NCBI RefSeq assembly: GCF_037963765.1
Contig: NZ_CP150166.1
Coordinates: 1,743,501-1,807,500 of the forward strand
DNA from: Sporosarcina sp. FSL W8-0480
GTDB taxonomy: Bacteria; Bacillota; Bacilli; Bacillales_A; Planococcaceae
Reading direction: 5' to 3'
Length of the DNA: 64,000 nucleotides
Positions within the stretch are counted from its first letter, which is position 1. Each line of letters opens with the position of its first letter. Made by a program: the position numbers and the translations under genes. The notes beneath the pieces are model-generated. The model was not told the DNA's origin. It saw only the letters and a program-made list of their open reading frames with translations, and did not search any database. This document shows positions 36,809 through 46,337 of this stretch, in pieces.

Positions 36809-38692
36809 TTGCGGGCTGTCTATATTATTTTCCTTATCGCAATCTTCATGGTCGTAGGAAAGCTCTTCCACGTCCAAATCATCAAACATGAATGGTTAAA
36901 GGCTCGTGCTGAAGAGAACTGGGATAGGGAAATCCCTTTTGGGGCATTAAGAGGAGAAATTAATGATCGGAATGGTCAATTGATAGTCGGTAACCGACTT
37001 GCACCGACACTTTATTTTATGCCATCCCAGAACAAAGAACCTGAAAAGGCGGCAGCGGCAATAGCAAGCGTCATCGGAATGGATAAAGATAAACTGCTTG
37101 AAAAGATGACTAAAAAAGCGTATATGGTCAAATTGGCTCCTGAAGGTAAGAACATCACCCAAGAGCAGGCCGATGAAATTGCGAAGTTGCAAATTGATGG
37201 ACTCTATACTGGGGTGGATTTTGTAAGGAATTATCCGAATGGAGAATTATTATCAAGGCTCATTGGGTTCACTGGTTACGATGGTAATGGCCTTGCTGGA
37301 ATCGAATATGCATATGATGAAATATTAAAAGGTACAGGCGATAAAATTCGGCTTTATACGGATGCGAGAACGATTCCCTTGCCCCATGTAGATGACAGTT
37401 TCGAAACGGGTAAAAATGGGGCGAGTGTTGAATTGACAATCGATCTTGAGATGCAAAAAGTTGTGGAGCGGGAATTGCAACAAGCATTGGAAAAATTTGA
37501 TGCCACATCAGCAATAGGTATTGTCATGAATCCAAAAACGGGCGAAATTCTTGTCCTTGCCTCCATGCCATCTTTTGACCCGGCAAATTACCAAAATGCT
37601 GACCCTTCGATTTATAATCGAAACTTGCCTGTATGGATGACATTCGAACCCGGTTCTACATTTAAAATCGTGACACTTGCAGCTGGTCTTGAAGAAGGTC
37701 TAATCGATTTGCATAATCAGCATTTTAACGACCCTGGGTTTACAATGGTTGCGAATGCAAGGTTAAGATGTTGGAAAAGGGAAGGCCATGGTCATCAAAC
37801 TTTCCTTGAGGTTGTAGAGAATTCATGTAACCCAGGTTTCATAGAAATTGGTAGGCGCCTTGGTGGCGATAAACTGGATAAATACATTAGGGATTTCGGT
37901 TTTGGGGAATCTACAGGTTCTGGTATCGCAGGTGAGGCAAAGGGGATATTATTCTCGCAAAAGGCATTTGGTCCAGTCGAACAGGCTACGACTGCATTCG
38001 GTCAAGGTATATCCGTAACGCCAATCCAACAAGTTCAAGCGGTAGCGGCAGCTATTAACGGAGGCTATTTGTATAAGCCGTATATTATTAAAGAAATCAA
38101 GAATGATAAAGGTGAGACCATACAGTCCTTTGAACCCGAGATGAAACGCCGTGTCATAAGTGAAGAAACATCGGCTAAAGTTCGAGAGGCACTTGAATCA
38201 GTTGTCGCAAATGGTTCAGGCCGGAATGCATTCAATGATGGTCTACGAGTCGGCGGAAAGACCGGGACGGCACAAAAGGTCGTGAATGGGACGTACAGCG
38301 ATGGGGACTATATTGTATCTTTCATTGGATTTGCACCTGCTGACGACCCTGAACTCCTTGTCTATATTGCAGTTGATAGTCCTAAAAACTCAATTCAGTT
38401 CGGTGGTGTTATTGCTGCACCAATCGTCGGCCGGATTTTTGAAGAAATTGCACCTCTTGCTGGAATTGAAAAGAGGGAAGGGCAGATTGAAAAGGAATAT
38501 CGCTGGGGTGATCCCTTAACACATCGAGCACCTGATTTGACAGGGATGACAAAAGGAATGGTAGGGCGCCAACTTCACACATATCGTATACAATGGCATG
38601 GTGATGGAGACGTGATAAAATATCAAATGCCTGCACCTGATTCTTTAATAATGGTGGATGATATCATCCACGTATATACTGAGGAAGAATAG
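36809..38692 (+). CDS. spoVD: SpoVD-like class B penicillin-binding protein
   Basis: Transpeptidase of the SpoVD/FtsI group; SpoVD makes spore cortex peptidoglycan in B. subtilis. It has one membrane helix, STFK (EPGSTFK), SCN (ENSCNPGF), KTG (GGKTGTAQ) and one C-terminal PASTA domain. TTG at 36809 gives 627 residues but has no ribosome site. A CTG at 36770, nine bases after AAAGG, would add 13 basic residues before the helix; no ATG, GTG or TTG lies between that codon and the upstream stop. murE, normally next, is absent. Confidence 0.9.
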   Translation: MRAVYIIFLIAIFMVVGKLFHVQIIKHEWLKARAEENWDREIPFGALRGEINDRNGQLIVGNRLAPTLYFMPSQNKEPEKAAAAIASVIGMDKDKLLEKMTKKAYMVKLAPEGKNITQEQADEIAKLQIDGLYTGVDFVRNYPNGELLSRLIGFTGYDGNGLAGIEYAYDEILKGTGDKIRLYTDARTIPLPHVDDSFETGKNGASVELTIDLEMQKVVERELQQALEKFDATSAIGIVMNPKTGEILVLASMPSFDPANYQNADPSIYNRNLPVWMTFEPGSTFKIVTLAAGLEEGLIDLHNQHFNDPGFTMVANARLRCWKREGHGHQTFLEVVENSCNPGFIEIGRRLGGDKLDKYIRDFGFGESTGSGIAGEAKGILFSQKAFGPVEQATTAFGQGISVTPIQQVQAVAAAINGGYLYKPYIIKEIKNDKGETIQSFEPEMKRRVISEETSAKVREALESVVANGSGRNAFNDGLRVGGKTGTAQKVVNGTYSDGDYIVSFIGFAPADDPELLVYIAVDSPKNSIQFGGVIAAPIVGRIFEEIAPLAGIEKREGQIEKEYRWGDPLTHRAPDLTGMTKGMVGRQLHTYRIQWHGDGDVIKYQMPAPDSLIMVDDIIHVYTEEE

Positions 38693-38787
38693 AAAAGCGG
38701 AAGGCGCCCGCTCTCAAAGGTTCGCAGTCTAAATTCGCCGCTTCCTGCGGCAACGACCCCGAGCACCTAACGCCTATAGCTAGATAA
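38693..38787. repeat. Bacillaceae-type interspersed intergenic repeat
   Basis: About 95 bases beginning AAAAGCGGAAGGCGCCCG and ending CGCCTATAGCTAGATAA. The ends resemble a repeat family I associate with Bacillaceae chromosomes (GGCGCCCG left, CGCCTATAGCTAG right). It lies exactly where murE sits in B. subtilis. Confidence 0.55.
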
Positions 38788-38824
38788 CACCAATACAGTT
38801 TCATAACAGTTAAGGAGAAATATT

Positions 38825-39799
38825 ATGACACTCGTCACTACAATTACGGTAATCACCGTTTCATTTATACTAACAGCACTTATCGGGATCGCCATCATAC
38901 CGTTGCTTAGAAGATTGAAGTTTGGGCAAAGCATCAGGGAAGAAGGACCAGAAGCCCATAAGAAAAAAGCAGGCACGCCCACTATGGGCGGCCTTATTTT
39001 CCTGAGTTCCATCATCATTACAATGCTTGTTCTTTCATACATATATGAAGAAGTTCTAACAACACAGACAATTGTATTGATGATTGTGCTTGCTGGATTC
39101 GGTGTTATCGGATTCCTGGACGATTTTATCATTGTCGTCATGAAACGGAACCTTGGTTTAACTTCCAAACAAAAGTTATTCGGGCAGATAGTAATCGCTG
39201 TTCTTGCCTACTTCCTATTAAGAATGGGACCTTTTGAAACAACACTTCTCATTCCATTTACGGATTTCACCATAGACATAGGCGTAATATACGTAGCATT
39301 CCTAATATTCTGGCTCGTAGGATTTTCGAATGCAGTCAATTTGACAGATGGTCTTGATGGACTCGTCGCTGGTACGTCAACTGTGGCTTTTGCAGCATTT
39401 GGTGTATATGGCCTTATTTATGAGCAACATGACATTGCGATGTTTGCATTTGTTGTTGCAGGTGCAATGTTAGGCTTTTTATTGTTCAATATGAAGCCGG
39501 CGAAAGTGTTTATGGGGGATACTGGTTCTTTGGCTTTAGGTGGAGTTCTTGCGATGCTTTCAATCCTTGTGAAACAAGAACTTCTACTTCTCATTATTGG
39601 GATTGTATACGTAATGGAAACCTTATCGGTTATGATCCAAGTAACAAGCTTTAAGCTGACAGGAAAAAGAGTGTTTAAAATGACCCCGATCCACCATCAC
39701 TTCGAACTGTCGGGTTGGTCTGAGTGGAAGATTGTAATTGTATTTTGGGGAATTGCCTTCTTGGCTTCGATAGTGCCCATCTTATGGGAGGTGATGTAA
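38825..39799 (+). CDS. mraY: phospho-MurNAc-pentapeptide transferase
   Basis: Polytopic enzyme that forms lipid I by moving phospho-MurNAc-pentapeptide to undecaprenyl phosphate. The 324-residue protein has about ten helices and the catalytic blocks GTPTMGG, NAVNLTDGLDGL and VFMGDTGS, plus KMTPIHHHFE. Stop touches murD. Confidence 0.97.
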   Translation: MTLVTTITVITVSFILTALIGIAIIPLLRRLKFGQSIREEGPEAHKKKAGTPTMGGLIFLSSIIITMLVLSYIYEEVLTTQTIVLMIVLAGFGVIGFLDDFIIVVMKRNLGLTSKQKLFGQIVIAVLAYFLLRMGPFETTLLIPFTDFTIDIGVIYVAFLIFWLVGFSNAVNLTDGLDGLVAGTSTVAFAAFGVYGLIYEQHDIAMFAFVVAGAMLGFLLFNMKPAKVFMGDTGSLALGGVLAMLSILVKQELLLLIIGIVYVMETLSVMIQVTSFKLTGKRVFKMTPIHHHFELSGWSEWKIVIVFWGIAFLASIVPILWEVM

Positions 39800-41149
39800 G
39801 TGGAAAATCGGGATCAGTTTAAAGGAAAAAAAGTACTGGTGCTTGGTCTCGCCAAAAGTGGTTTTGCAGCAGCTGATTTGCTGCATTCCCTTGGTGCAGA
39901 GGTACTTGTTAATGATTCTTCACCTGAGGAAGGAAATAAGGAAGCCCTCTCCCTACGATCAAAAGGGATTAACGTGATTTGCGGTGGTCATCCCGAGGGG
40001 ATATTGGATTGCGGCTTTGACTTCATCGTAAAAAATCCAGGGATCCCTTATAAGAATCAAGTACTTCAACAAGCCATAAATAAAGGTATACCGATTTGGA
40101 CTGAAATCGAGTTGGCTTATCTTATAAGTAAAGCACCCATCATAGCAATTACTGGTTCAAATGGTAAGACTACAACTACAACCCTTCTCTATCATATTTT
40201 GAACATTGGCGGCAAGAAACCACTTATTGCAGGGAATATTGGTACTGTTGCATGTACAGTAGCTGAAGCGGCTACAGATGATGAGGTTATTGTCATGGAA
40301 GTTTCCTCGTTCCAACTAACAGGTACGGAAAAGTTCCGCCCAAGAATATCCGTTTGGACAAATTTATATGAAGCCCATATCGATTATCATGGAACTGCTG
40401 AAGAATATGCCATGGCCAAAGCGAAAGTAACAACAAACCAGACAAAAGACGATTTCTTCATTTACAACGCTGACCAACCAGAATTACTGCCGTATGTAGA
40501 GAGTACTGCTGCAACAAAGATTCCCTTTACGTTGAGAGGAAAAGCGGCAGAAGGCATCTCCGCAGATGATAAGATGATTTATTGGCAAGGTGAACCTTTT
40601 TTAGAGCGGTCAATTATAAAGCTTTTAGGTCAGCATAATTTAGAAAATATATTAGCTGCAACAGCCTCGGCAATCTTAATGAATTGTGACAAAGAAGCGA
40701 TTGAGGATGTTTTAAGTTCATTCACGGGCGTTCGACATCGCATGCAATTCGTAAAAGAACTGAAGGGCCGAGCATTTTATAATGACTCCAAAGCTACAAA
40801 TACATTAGCGACGAAAAGTGCACTTTCCTCTTTCCAAGCTCCTGTAATTTTATTAGCGGGTGGATTAGACAGAGGGCATTCTTTCGAAGAGCTTCGTCCT
40901 CATATGGGAAGGGTAAAGGCACTCATTGCATTGGGAGAAACCGGTGATCGACTAATCGAATTCGCCAAATCATGTGATGTTCCCTACGCTAAAAAAGCAG
41001 AAACGATGGATGATGCTGTCAATGAAGCTTTTCAAATCTCGTTGGAAGGCGATCAAATACTACTTTCACCTGCTTGCGCAAGCTGGGACCAGTATCCAAA
41101 CTTCGAAAAACGCGGCGATGCATTTATCGACGCCATTGAAAAATTGTAA
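39800..41149 (+). CDS. murD: UDP-MurNAc-L-alanine:D-glutamate ligase
   Basis: Cytoplasmic Mur ligase adding D-glutamate. The 449-residue protein has an N-terminal Rossmann domain (KVLVLGLAKSG), P-loop GSNGKTTTT, and C-terminal YNDSKATNT. It starts at GTG directly after mraY, with GGGAGGTG upstream. Confidence 0.96.
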   Translation: MENRDQFKGKKVLVLGLAKSGFAAADLLHSLGAEVLVNDSSPEEGNKEALSLRSKGINVICGGHPEGILDCGFDFIVKNPGIPYKNQVLQQAINKGIPIWTEIELAYLISKAPIIAITGSNGKTTTTTLLYHILNIGGKKPLIAGNIGTVACTVAEAATDDEVIVMEVSSFQLTGTEKFRPRISVWTNLYEAHIDYHGTAEEYAMAKAKVTTNQTKDDFFIYNADQPELLPYVESTAATKIPFTLRGKAAEGISADDKMIYWQGEPFLERSIIKLLGQHNLENILAATASAILMNCDKEAIEDVLSSFTGVRHRMQFVKELKGRAFYNDSKATNTLATKSALSSFQAPVILLAGGLDRGHSFEELRPHMGRVKALIALGETGDRLIEFAKSCDVPYAKKAETMDDAVNEAFQISLEGDQILLSPACASWDQYPNFEKRGDAFIDAIEKL

Positions 41150-41186
41150 AATAGCTATTTAACCTATTTAACACAAACACGGAAGG

Positions 41187-42275
41187 ATGCGTTCACTGGA
41201 TCAGAAATTGAAAGCTGCCTTCGTCATTTCGGCAGTATCACTGTCACTCATCGGCCTAATTTTTGTCCATTCTGCTGGTTCATATTGGGGACAAATCCAC
41301 TACGCGGATTCATCCCCATTCATCGTAAAACAGGGTATATATATGGTAATATCAATCTTTGTGGCCCTCATGTTGATGAAAGGGAAATGGACGTCCAATG
41401 AATCGTTTTGGTCTGCATTTTATTACATAACCATCATTCTTTTAATCGCTGTCATAATTCCTGGAATTGGAGCGGTTCGAAACGGTTCTCAAAGCTGGAT
41501 AGCCCTTGGTCCATTCAGCATTCAACCCGCAGAATTTGTCAAGGTTGCCCTTATTGGAAAACTTGCTTCAAGTGTTAAAAACACTTCAGGAAAAAGTCCA
41601 TTTCGGTTGAGTCATTTTGTATTAATCCTACTTCCAGCAGGTTTGATCATGTTGCAACCGGATTTAGGCTCAACTGTGATAATGATTGTTGCAGCATTTG
41701 TAATTCTGTTCCTTGCAGGCTATCCATTATCCTTTTTCGCAATTCTTGGTATGACCGGAATCGGTGCTTTTGTGGCTTTGATCATTTCGGCACCATACCG
41801 GATCGACCGTATTAAATCTTATATAGACCCATGGAATGATCCCCTTGGAAAAGGGTTTCAAGGAATCCAATCGTTGTTTGCAATTGCACCAGGCGGATTA
41901 TTTGGCCATGGGTATGGCAATAGCCGGCAAAAGTACCTATACCTGCCAGAACCTCAAAATGATTTCATCTTTTCGATAATTGCAGAGGAGACAGGTTTTA
42001 TTGGAGCAACATTCATTCTGTTGTTATTTGCAGTGCTACTTTTATCAGCCTTCGGAATGGCAATCCGCACATATGATTACAAAGCGTTTTTAATAACTGC
42101 AGGAATGGCTTCCATGATAATTTTTCAAACATTCCTTAACGTTGGTGTCGTTTCCGGTTTATTACCGGTAACCGGAGTAACTTTACCGTTTATTAGTTAT
42201 GGCGGATCATCCTTGCTTACAACATGGATGGCGGTAGGAACTATTTTACACTTTGCGTTTTATAAAAAAACTTAG
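41187..42275 (+). CDS. ftsW: FtsW/SpoVE-type SEDS glycosyltransferase
   Basis: SEDS family membrane protein of 362 residues with about ten helices, a peptidoglycan polymerase acting with a class B PBP. Signatures are VHSAGSYWG, QSWIALGPFSIQPAEFVKVALI, LPEPQNDFIFSIIAEE and LPFISYGGSS. By position it is spoVE of B. subtilis; whether it serves division, cortex or both cannot be told. The ATG directly abuts GGAAGG, with a CTG nine bases further. murG and murB are absent downstream. Confidence 0.92.
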   Translation: MRSLDQKLKAAFVISAVSLSLIGLIFVHSAGSYWGQIHYADSSPFIVKQGIYMVISIFVALMLMKGKWTSNESFWSAFYYITIILLIAVIIPGIGAVRNGSQSWIALGPFSIQPAEFVKVALIGKLASSVKNTSGKSPFRLSHFVLILLPAGLIMLQPDLGSTVIMIVAAFVILFLAGYPLSFFAILGMTGIGAFVALIISAPYRIDRIKSYIDPWNDPLGKGFQGIQSLFAIAPGGLFGHGYGNSRQKYLYLPEPQNDFIFSIIAEETGFIGATFILLLFAVLLLSAFGMAIRTYDYKAFLITAGMASMIIFQTFLNVGVVSGLLPVTGVTLPFISYGGSSLLTTWMAVGTILHFAFYKKT

Positions 42276-42291
42276 AGAGGGGGGCTAACAC

Positions 42292-43104
42292 ATGGATAAA
42301 GTGATTGACATCGAAGAACGAATACCGTCCATGCGTGAAAAACGGCGAAGGAAAACAAATAAAAAGTTCATTTTCATTATTGCCGTATTTTGCATAGCCC
42401 TTCTTGTGCTTCTCTATTTCCAATCACCGCTTAGTAAAGTGGGGTCGATTGAGATCCACGGAGCGATACTGTATGATGAAGAGTTTTACTTCGAAAAGAG
42501 TGGTGTCCCTATAGGTAGTCCTTATTGGGGATTCGACACAAAAGAAATTGAAAAAGAACTTTTGAAAATTGAAGGCGTCAGTAAAGTATCCGTTTCAAGG
42601 AAGCTGATTAGTGATATTGACATTTCCATTACAGAGTTGAAGATGGTTGCCTACATGGAGAACGATGGAAAATTTGATTTGTTGTTAGAGAATGGTGACA
42701 TTATTTCAAGTGATATCAATTATCCGAATGTCCCGATATTAAATCATTTGGACAAGCCTGACATAAGGAAAAAGCTAACTCATCAACTTATGAAGATGGA
42801 CAAGGACGTACTGCACTTAATATCTGAAATTATCTATACAGGAACAGAGGACTATCCTGATACAATAACTGCCTATATGGATGATGGATATGAAGTCCAT
42901 GCTATTATTCCAACCTTTGCGGAGAAAATGGAGTTTTATCCAGAAATTACTTCTCAATTAGAAGGCATGGAAAAAGGTATAATCGATATGGAAGTCGGTA
43001 CATATTTTTCCCCCTTTAACAAAGTTTACGGAATTGAGAAGGAATTAATAATAGAGGGAGATGAAGAAGGAGAAGGTGATGTAGATGGCGAAGAAAATGA
43101 GTAA
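42292..43104 (+). CDS. divIB: cell division protein DivIB (FtsQ)
   Basis: Bitopic division protein of 270 residues: basic N-tail, one helix (about 22-44), POTRA domain starting VGSIEIHGAILYDEE, and an acidic C-tail. The order matches DivIB. It follows ftsW by only 16 bases, so murG and murB are missing here. It overlaps the next gene by 20 bases. Confidence 0.93.
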   Translation: MDKVIDIEERIPSMREKRRRKTNKKFIFIIAVFCIALLVLLYFQSPLSKVGSIEIHGAILYDEEFYFEKSGVPIGSPYWGFDTKEIEKELLKIEGVSKVSVSRKLISDIDISITELKMVAYMENDGKFDLLLENGDIISSDINYPNVPILNHLDKPDIRKKLTHQLMKMDKDVLHLISEIIYTGTEDYPDTITAYMDDGYEVHAIIPTFAEKMEFYPEITSQLEGMEKGIIDMEVGTYFSPFNKVYGIEKELIIEGDEEGEGDVDGEENE

Positions 43105-43804
43105 GGAAAATAAAAAGAAAGGCCGTTATATTTTGTATTCCCTTGTCTTTTTAGTCCTTGGCTTTATTTTCGCATTTTCTTACCGTACATTAGGTAAGGA
43201 CAGTCGTGAAACATCCCCATCGCCTACATTTCAAGAGGAAGAACAATATCGTGCAGATTTAATTGTTCAAAAGGAAAGAAATAAGGAACTTTCAGAAGAA
43301 ATTCGGTCCAAACAAGCAGTAATCCGAGAATTTGAACAATCATTCTCTGAAAACGAAGAGAATCACGCAGTGCTTGTAGAAGAAGCAAAGGATCTTCGTT
43401 TACTATTAGGGGTCATTCCGGCAGTTGGATCCGGAGTCCGTGTTACATTGAAAGACGGGGATTATGATCCGATTGAACAAAATCCAAACGACTATATTGT
43501 GCATGAAAGTCATGTGCTTCGTGTTGTCAATGAATTAAAAATATCTGGTGCACAAGGAATTGCCATCAATGGCCAAAGGATATCTTCAAATTCATATATA
43601 AAATGCACGGGGCCAGTTATTCAAATTGACGGTCGAACTTTACCCGCACCCTTTGTAGTCGAAGCAATTGGTGATGCGGATATATTAACTTCATCCTTAA
43701 ATCTTGGCGGAGGGGTTGTTGATAGCCTTGTACATGACAATATCGAGGTAACCCTTGAACAAGTGAAGGCGCTCAAATTACCTGCATTGAGGGATGAATC
43801 GTAA
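43085..43804 (+). CDS. ylxW: DUF881 protein (YlxW-like)
   Basis: A 239-residue protein with one N-terminal helix, a coiled coil (about 55-105) and a DUF881 domain. It is the first of two DUF881 paralogues between divIB and ftsA, as in B. subtilis (ylxW, ylxX). Function unknown; position suggests a division link. Confidence 0.85.
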   Translation: MAKKMSKENKKKGRYILYSLVFLVLGFIFAFSYRTLGKDSRETSPSPTFQEEEQYRADLIVQKERNKELSEEIRSKQAVIREFEQSFSENEENHAVLVEEAKDLRLLLGVIPAVGSGVRVTLKDGDYDPIEQNPNDYIVHESHVLRVVNELKISGAQGIAINGQRISSNSYIKCTGPVIQIDGRTLPAPFVVEAIGDADILTSSLNLGGGVVDSLVHDNIEVTLEQVKALKLPALRDES

Positions 43805-43831
43805 ACTGCTGTAGTAAAGGGAGGAGGTTCC

Positions 43832-44551
43832 ATGAATAGGGCAATCAATTGGAAATTCACTTTAGTCCTTCTGTTAATCGGTTTCATGATTGCCGTTCAG
43901 TATAATTCAGTGAAAAATCCTAAGACACGTGATACGAGGGATATATGGGCAATTCGACAAGAATTGGCAGAGGAAAAGAAACTTCATTCAGAGCTTTTAT
44001 CGGAAATCAGGGACTTGGACAAAACAATATCAACTTATAAGTCACTGAGTGAGTCCAGCGCTGGACAAGCCTTGAATGAAACTGTGGAAAAACTAAACCG
44101 CAAAGCGGGGACAACGGACATTACCGGACCAGGTATTATTATTGAAATCAATCCATCACCTGAAAGTGTAGCGTATGGAATACCAATCACGAGTATTTCA
44201 TCAGATTTATTGACACGTTTTGTCAACGAGGTGAATCGGTTTAAAGGAATCGCCATGGAGATTGACGGTAAGCGGTATACAGTGATGAGCTCGATAAGGG
44301 TCATAAATGGCTATACATCCGTAAATGGACTCAATGTTTCAACACCCCCATTCAAGATCAAGATTATTTCACCTACTATGTCCGACAGTGAAAAGCTTTA
44401 TAATTATTTATTGGCCTCAACCATTCGTGATGATTTTTATCTTGATAATTTAGTGTTAGATATTAATCAGCCAATGAATGATGTAAGCATTCGCGGATGG
44501 CCTGAAAAATTTGAAAATCTGTATTTGCAGGAGCTGCCGAAAGGGGAATAA
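43832..44551 (+). CDS. ylxX: DUF881 protein (YlxX-like)
   Basis: Second DUF881 paralogue, 239 residues, with one N-terminal helix, a short coiled coil and the conserved GPGIIIEINPSP region. It is separated from ylxW by 27 bases and precedes sbp by two bases. Confidence 0.85.
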   Translation: MNRAINWKFTLVLLLIGFMIAVQYNSVKNPKTRDTRDIWAIRQELAEEKKLHSELLSEIRDLDKTISTYKSLSESSAGQALNETVEKLNRKAGTTDITGPGIIIEINPSPESVAYGIPITSISSDLLTRFVNEVNRFKGIAMEIDGKRYTVMSSIRVINGYTSVNGLNVSTPPFKIKIISPTMSDSEKLYNYLLASTIRDDFYLDNLVLDINQPMNDVSIRGWPEKFENLYLQELPKGE

Positions 44552-44553
44552 CA

Positions 44554-44925
44554 ATGTGGTTGCCGTTGCTTGGCTTAATACTTGGAGTTTCGCTTGGTCT
44601 GTTATCAGATATTCAAATTCCACAACTTTATAGCAATTATTTATCAATCGCCGTATTAGCTGCACTGGATACATTATTTGGCGGAATACGGGCGCATCTG
44701 CAACAAATTTATGATGATAAGGTATTCATTTCGGGTTTTTTCTTTAATATAGCCCTTGCTGCCGGATTAGCTTTCCTTGGAGTGCATCTTGGAGTGGATT
44801 TATATTTGGCGGCAGTATTCGCGTTCGGGGTACGACTTTTCCAGAATATCGCAGTCATAAGAAGGATTTTACTAACAAAATGGTCTGAACGAGGAAAGGT
44901 TTCTGAAAAGAAATTTCAGGAATGA
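44554..44925 (+). CDS. sbp: small basic membrane protein Sbp
   Basis: DUF1290 family membrane protein of 123 residues with three or four hydrophobic segments and GGIRAHLQ, the family signature. It lies between ylxX and ftsA as in B. subtilis. Function unknown. Confidence 0.88.
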   Translation: MWLPLLGLILGVSLGLLSDIQIPQLYSNYLSIAVLAALDTLFGGIRAHLQQIYDDKVFISGFFFNIALAAGLAFLGVHLGVDLYLAAVFAFGVRLFQNIAVIRRILLTKWSERGKVSEKKFQE

Positions 44926-44956
44926 AAGGATTTGAGGGGTAGATGGCGAAAATATT

Positions 44957-44985
44957 TAGACAATATGACTCTAATACAATAGAAT
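44957..44985 (+). promoter_or_regulatory. sigma-A-type promoter upstream of ftsA
   Basis: TAGACA (44957-44962), a 17-base spacer and TAGAAT (44980-44985), ending 34 bases before ftsA. It would give ftsAZ a promoter separate from mraZ read-through. Confidence 0.5.
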
Positions 44986-45019
44986 GTAAGGTAAGGAAAG
45001 CAATAGGAGGTGCCGGGAA

Positions 45020-46303
45020 TTGAATCAATCAACAACATATGTATCACTTGATATAGGATCTTCGTCAGTCAAAGTGCTGATTGGCGAAGTGGATAGCGGC
45101 TCCCTCCATGTGATTGGAGTTGGCAACGTCCAATCAGCCGGAATTCGAAAAGGGACGATAATCGATATAGATGCGACCGTCCAGTCAATCCGAAAAGCGG
45201 TAGAACAAGCAGAGCGGATGACGGGCATGCAAATTCGAGAAGTTATTTTAGGTGTTCCTGCTAATGGCGTTCATTTACAGGATGTCAAAGGTGTGGTTGC
45301 CGTGAATTCGGAGAATAGGGAAATAACCGATGACGATCTGAGTCGAGTTATGAAATCCGCCCAAGTCATGTCAGTTCCCCCGGATCGGGAAATCGTTAAT
45401 ATTATCCCAAAACAATTTATTGTCGACGACTATGATGAAATTAAAGACCCACGTGGGATGATAGGCGTTCGTCTTGAGTTGGACGGTACACTTATCACCA
45501 CTTCCAAAACATTGGTGCATAATATTTTACGATGCGTTGAAAGAGCTGGGCTGGTAATTCGTGAAATCTATCTCCAACCTTTGGCAGCAGGTACATTTGC
45601 TTTAACAGAAGACGAGATGAATCACGGTACGGCATTCATTGATATTGGTGGGGGCTCGACAACTATTGCCGTTTTCGGGGATAATCGTTTCGTTTCTACT
45701 GCAGTAATTCCAGTCGGTGGAGACCATATAACAAAAGATTTGTCCATTATTTTAAAAACTCCTACTGAGCAAGCAAGGAAGATTAAACATCAATTTGGAC
45801 ATGCCTTTTATGATGATGCATCAGATGATGAGCTTTTTGAAGTTCCTGTCATCGGTGCCGATTCAAAAGATCAATATAGTCAACGATACATATCGGAAAT
45901 CATTGGTGTCCGATTGGAAGAACTATTTGAGTTGGTGTTGGAAGAATTTTACCGAATGGGTATCCGAGATTTGCCTGGCGGAGTCGTATTGACTGGCGGA
46001 ACTACCAAGATGGAGGGCATCCTCCAACTTGCAAGGCATGTATTGAAGACAAGGGTCCGCATTCATACACCTGAATATATAGGTGTTCGCGAACCAATGT
46101 ATTCGACGGCTGTGGGTCTAATCCGTTATGCTAATATGGAAGATTCCTATTTTGGTATTTCAGCAGAATCTCAAGCTGCAGCAGCCCATAGTGATATGGA
46201 TTACCCAACAGCCACGAAAAAGAAGGCTACAGTACAGAATAAAGAGAAGAAATCAAGCTTAATGAGCAAGACTAAGAAATTTTTTGATGGATTTTTTGAA
46301 TGA
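45020..46303 (+). CDS. ftsA: cell division protein FtsA
   Basis: Actin-fold protein that tethers FtsZ to the membrane. The 427-residue protein has the ATPase motifs VSLDIGSSSVKVLIG and AFIDIGGGSTTIAVF and a C-terminal amphipathic helix (MSKTKKFFDGFFE) for membrane binding. It starts at TTG with AGGAGGTG upstream. Confidence 0.96.
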   Translation: MNQSTTYVSLDIGSSSVKVLIGEVDSGSLHVIGVGNVQSAGIRKGTIIDIDATVQSIRKAVEQAERMTGMQIREVILGVPANGVHLQDVKGVVAVNSENREITDDDLSRVMKSAQVMSVPPDREIVNIIPKQFIVDDYDEIKDPRGMIGVRLELDGTLITTSKTLVHNILRCVERAGLVIREIYLQPLAAGTFALTEDEMNHGTAFIDIGGGSTTIAVFGDNRFVSTAVIPVGGDHITKDLSIILKTPTEQARKIKHQFGHAFYDDASDDELFEVPVIGADSKDQYSQRYISEIIGVRLEELFELVLEEFYRMGIRDLPGGVVLTGGTTKMEGILQLARHVLKTRVRIHTPEYIGVREPMYSTAVGLIRYANMEDSYFGISAESQAAAAHSDMDYPTATKKKATVQNKEKKSSLMSKTKKFFDGFFE

Positions 46304-46337
46304 CCCAAAGGTCTGATTGGGATTAGGAGGAGAGACA

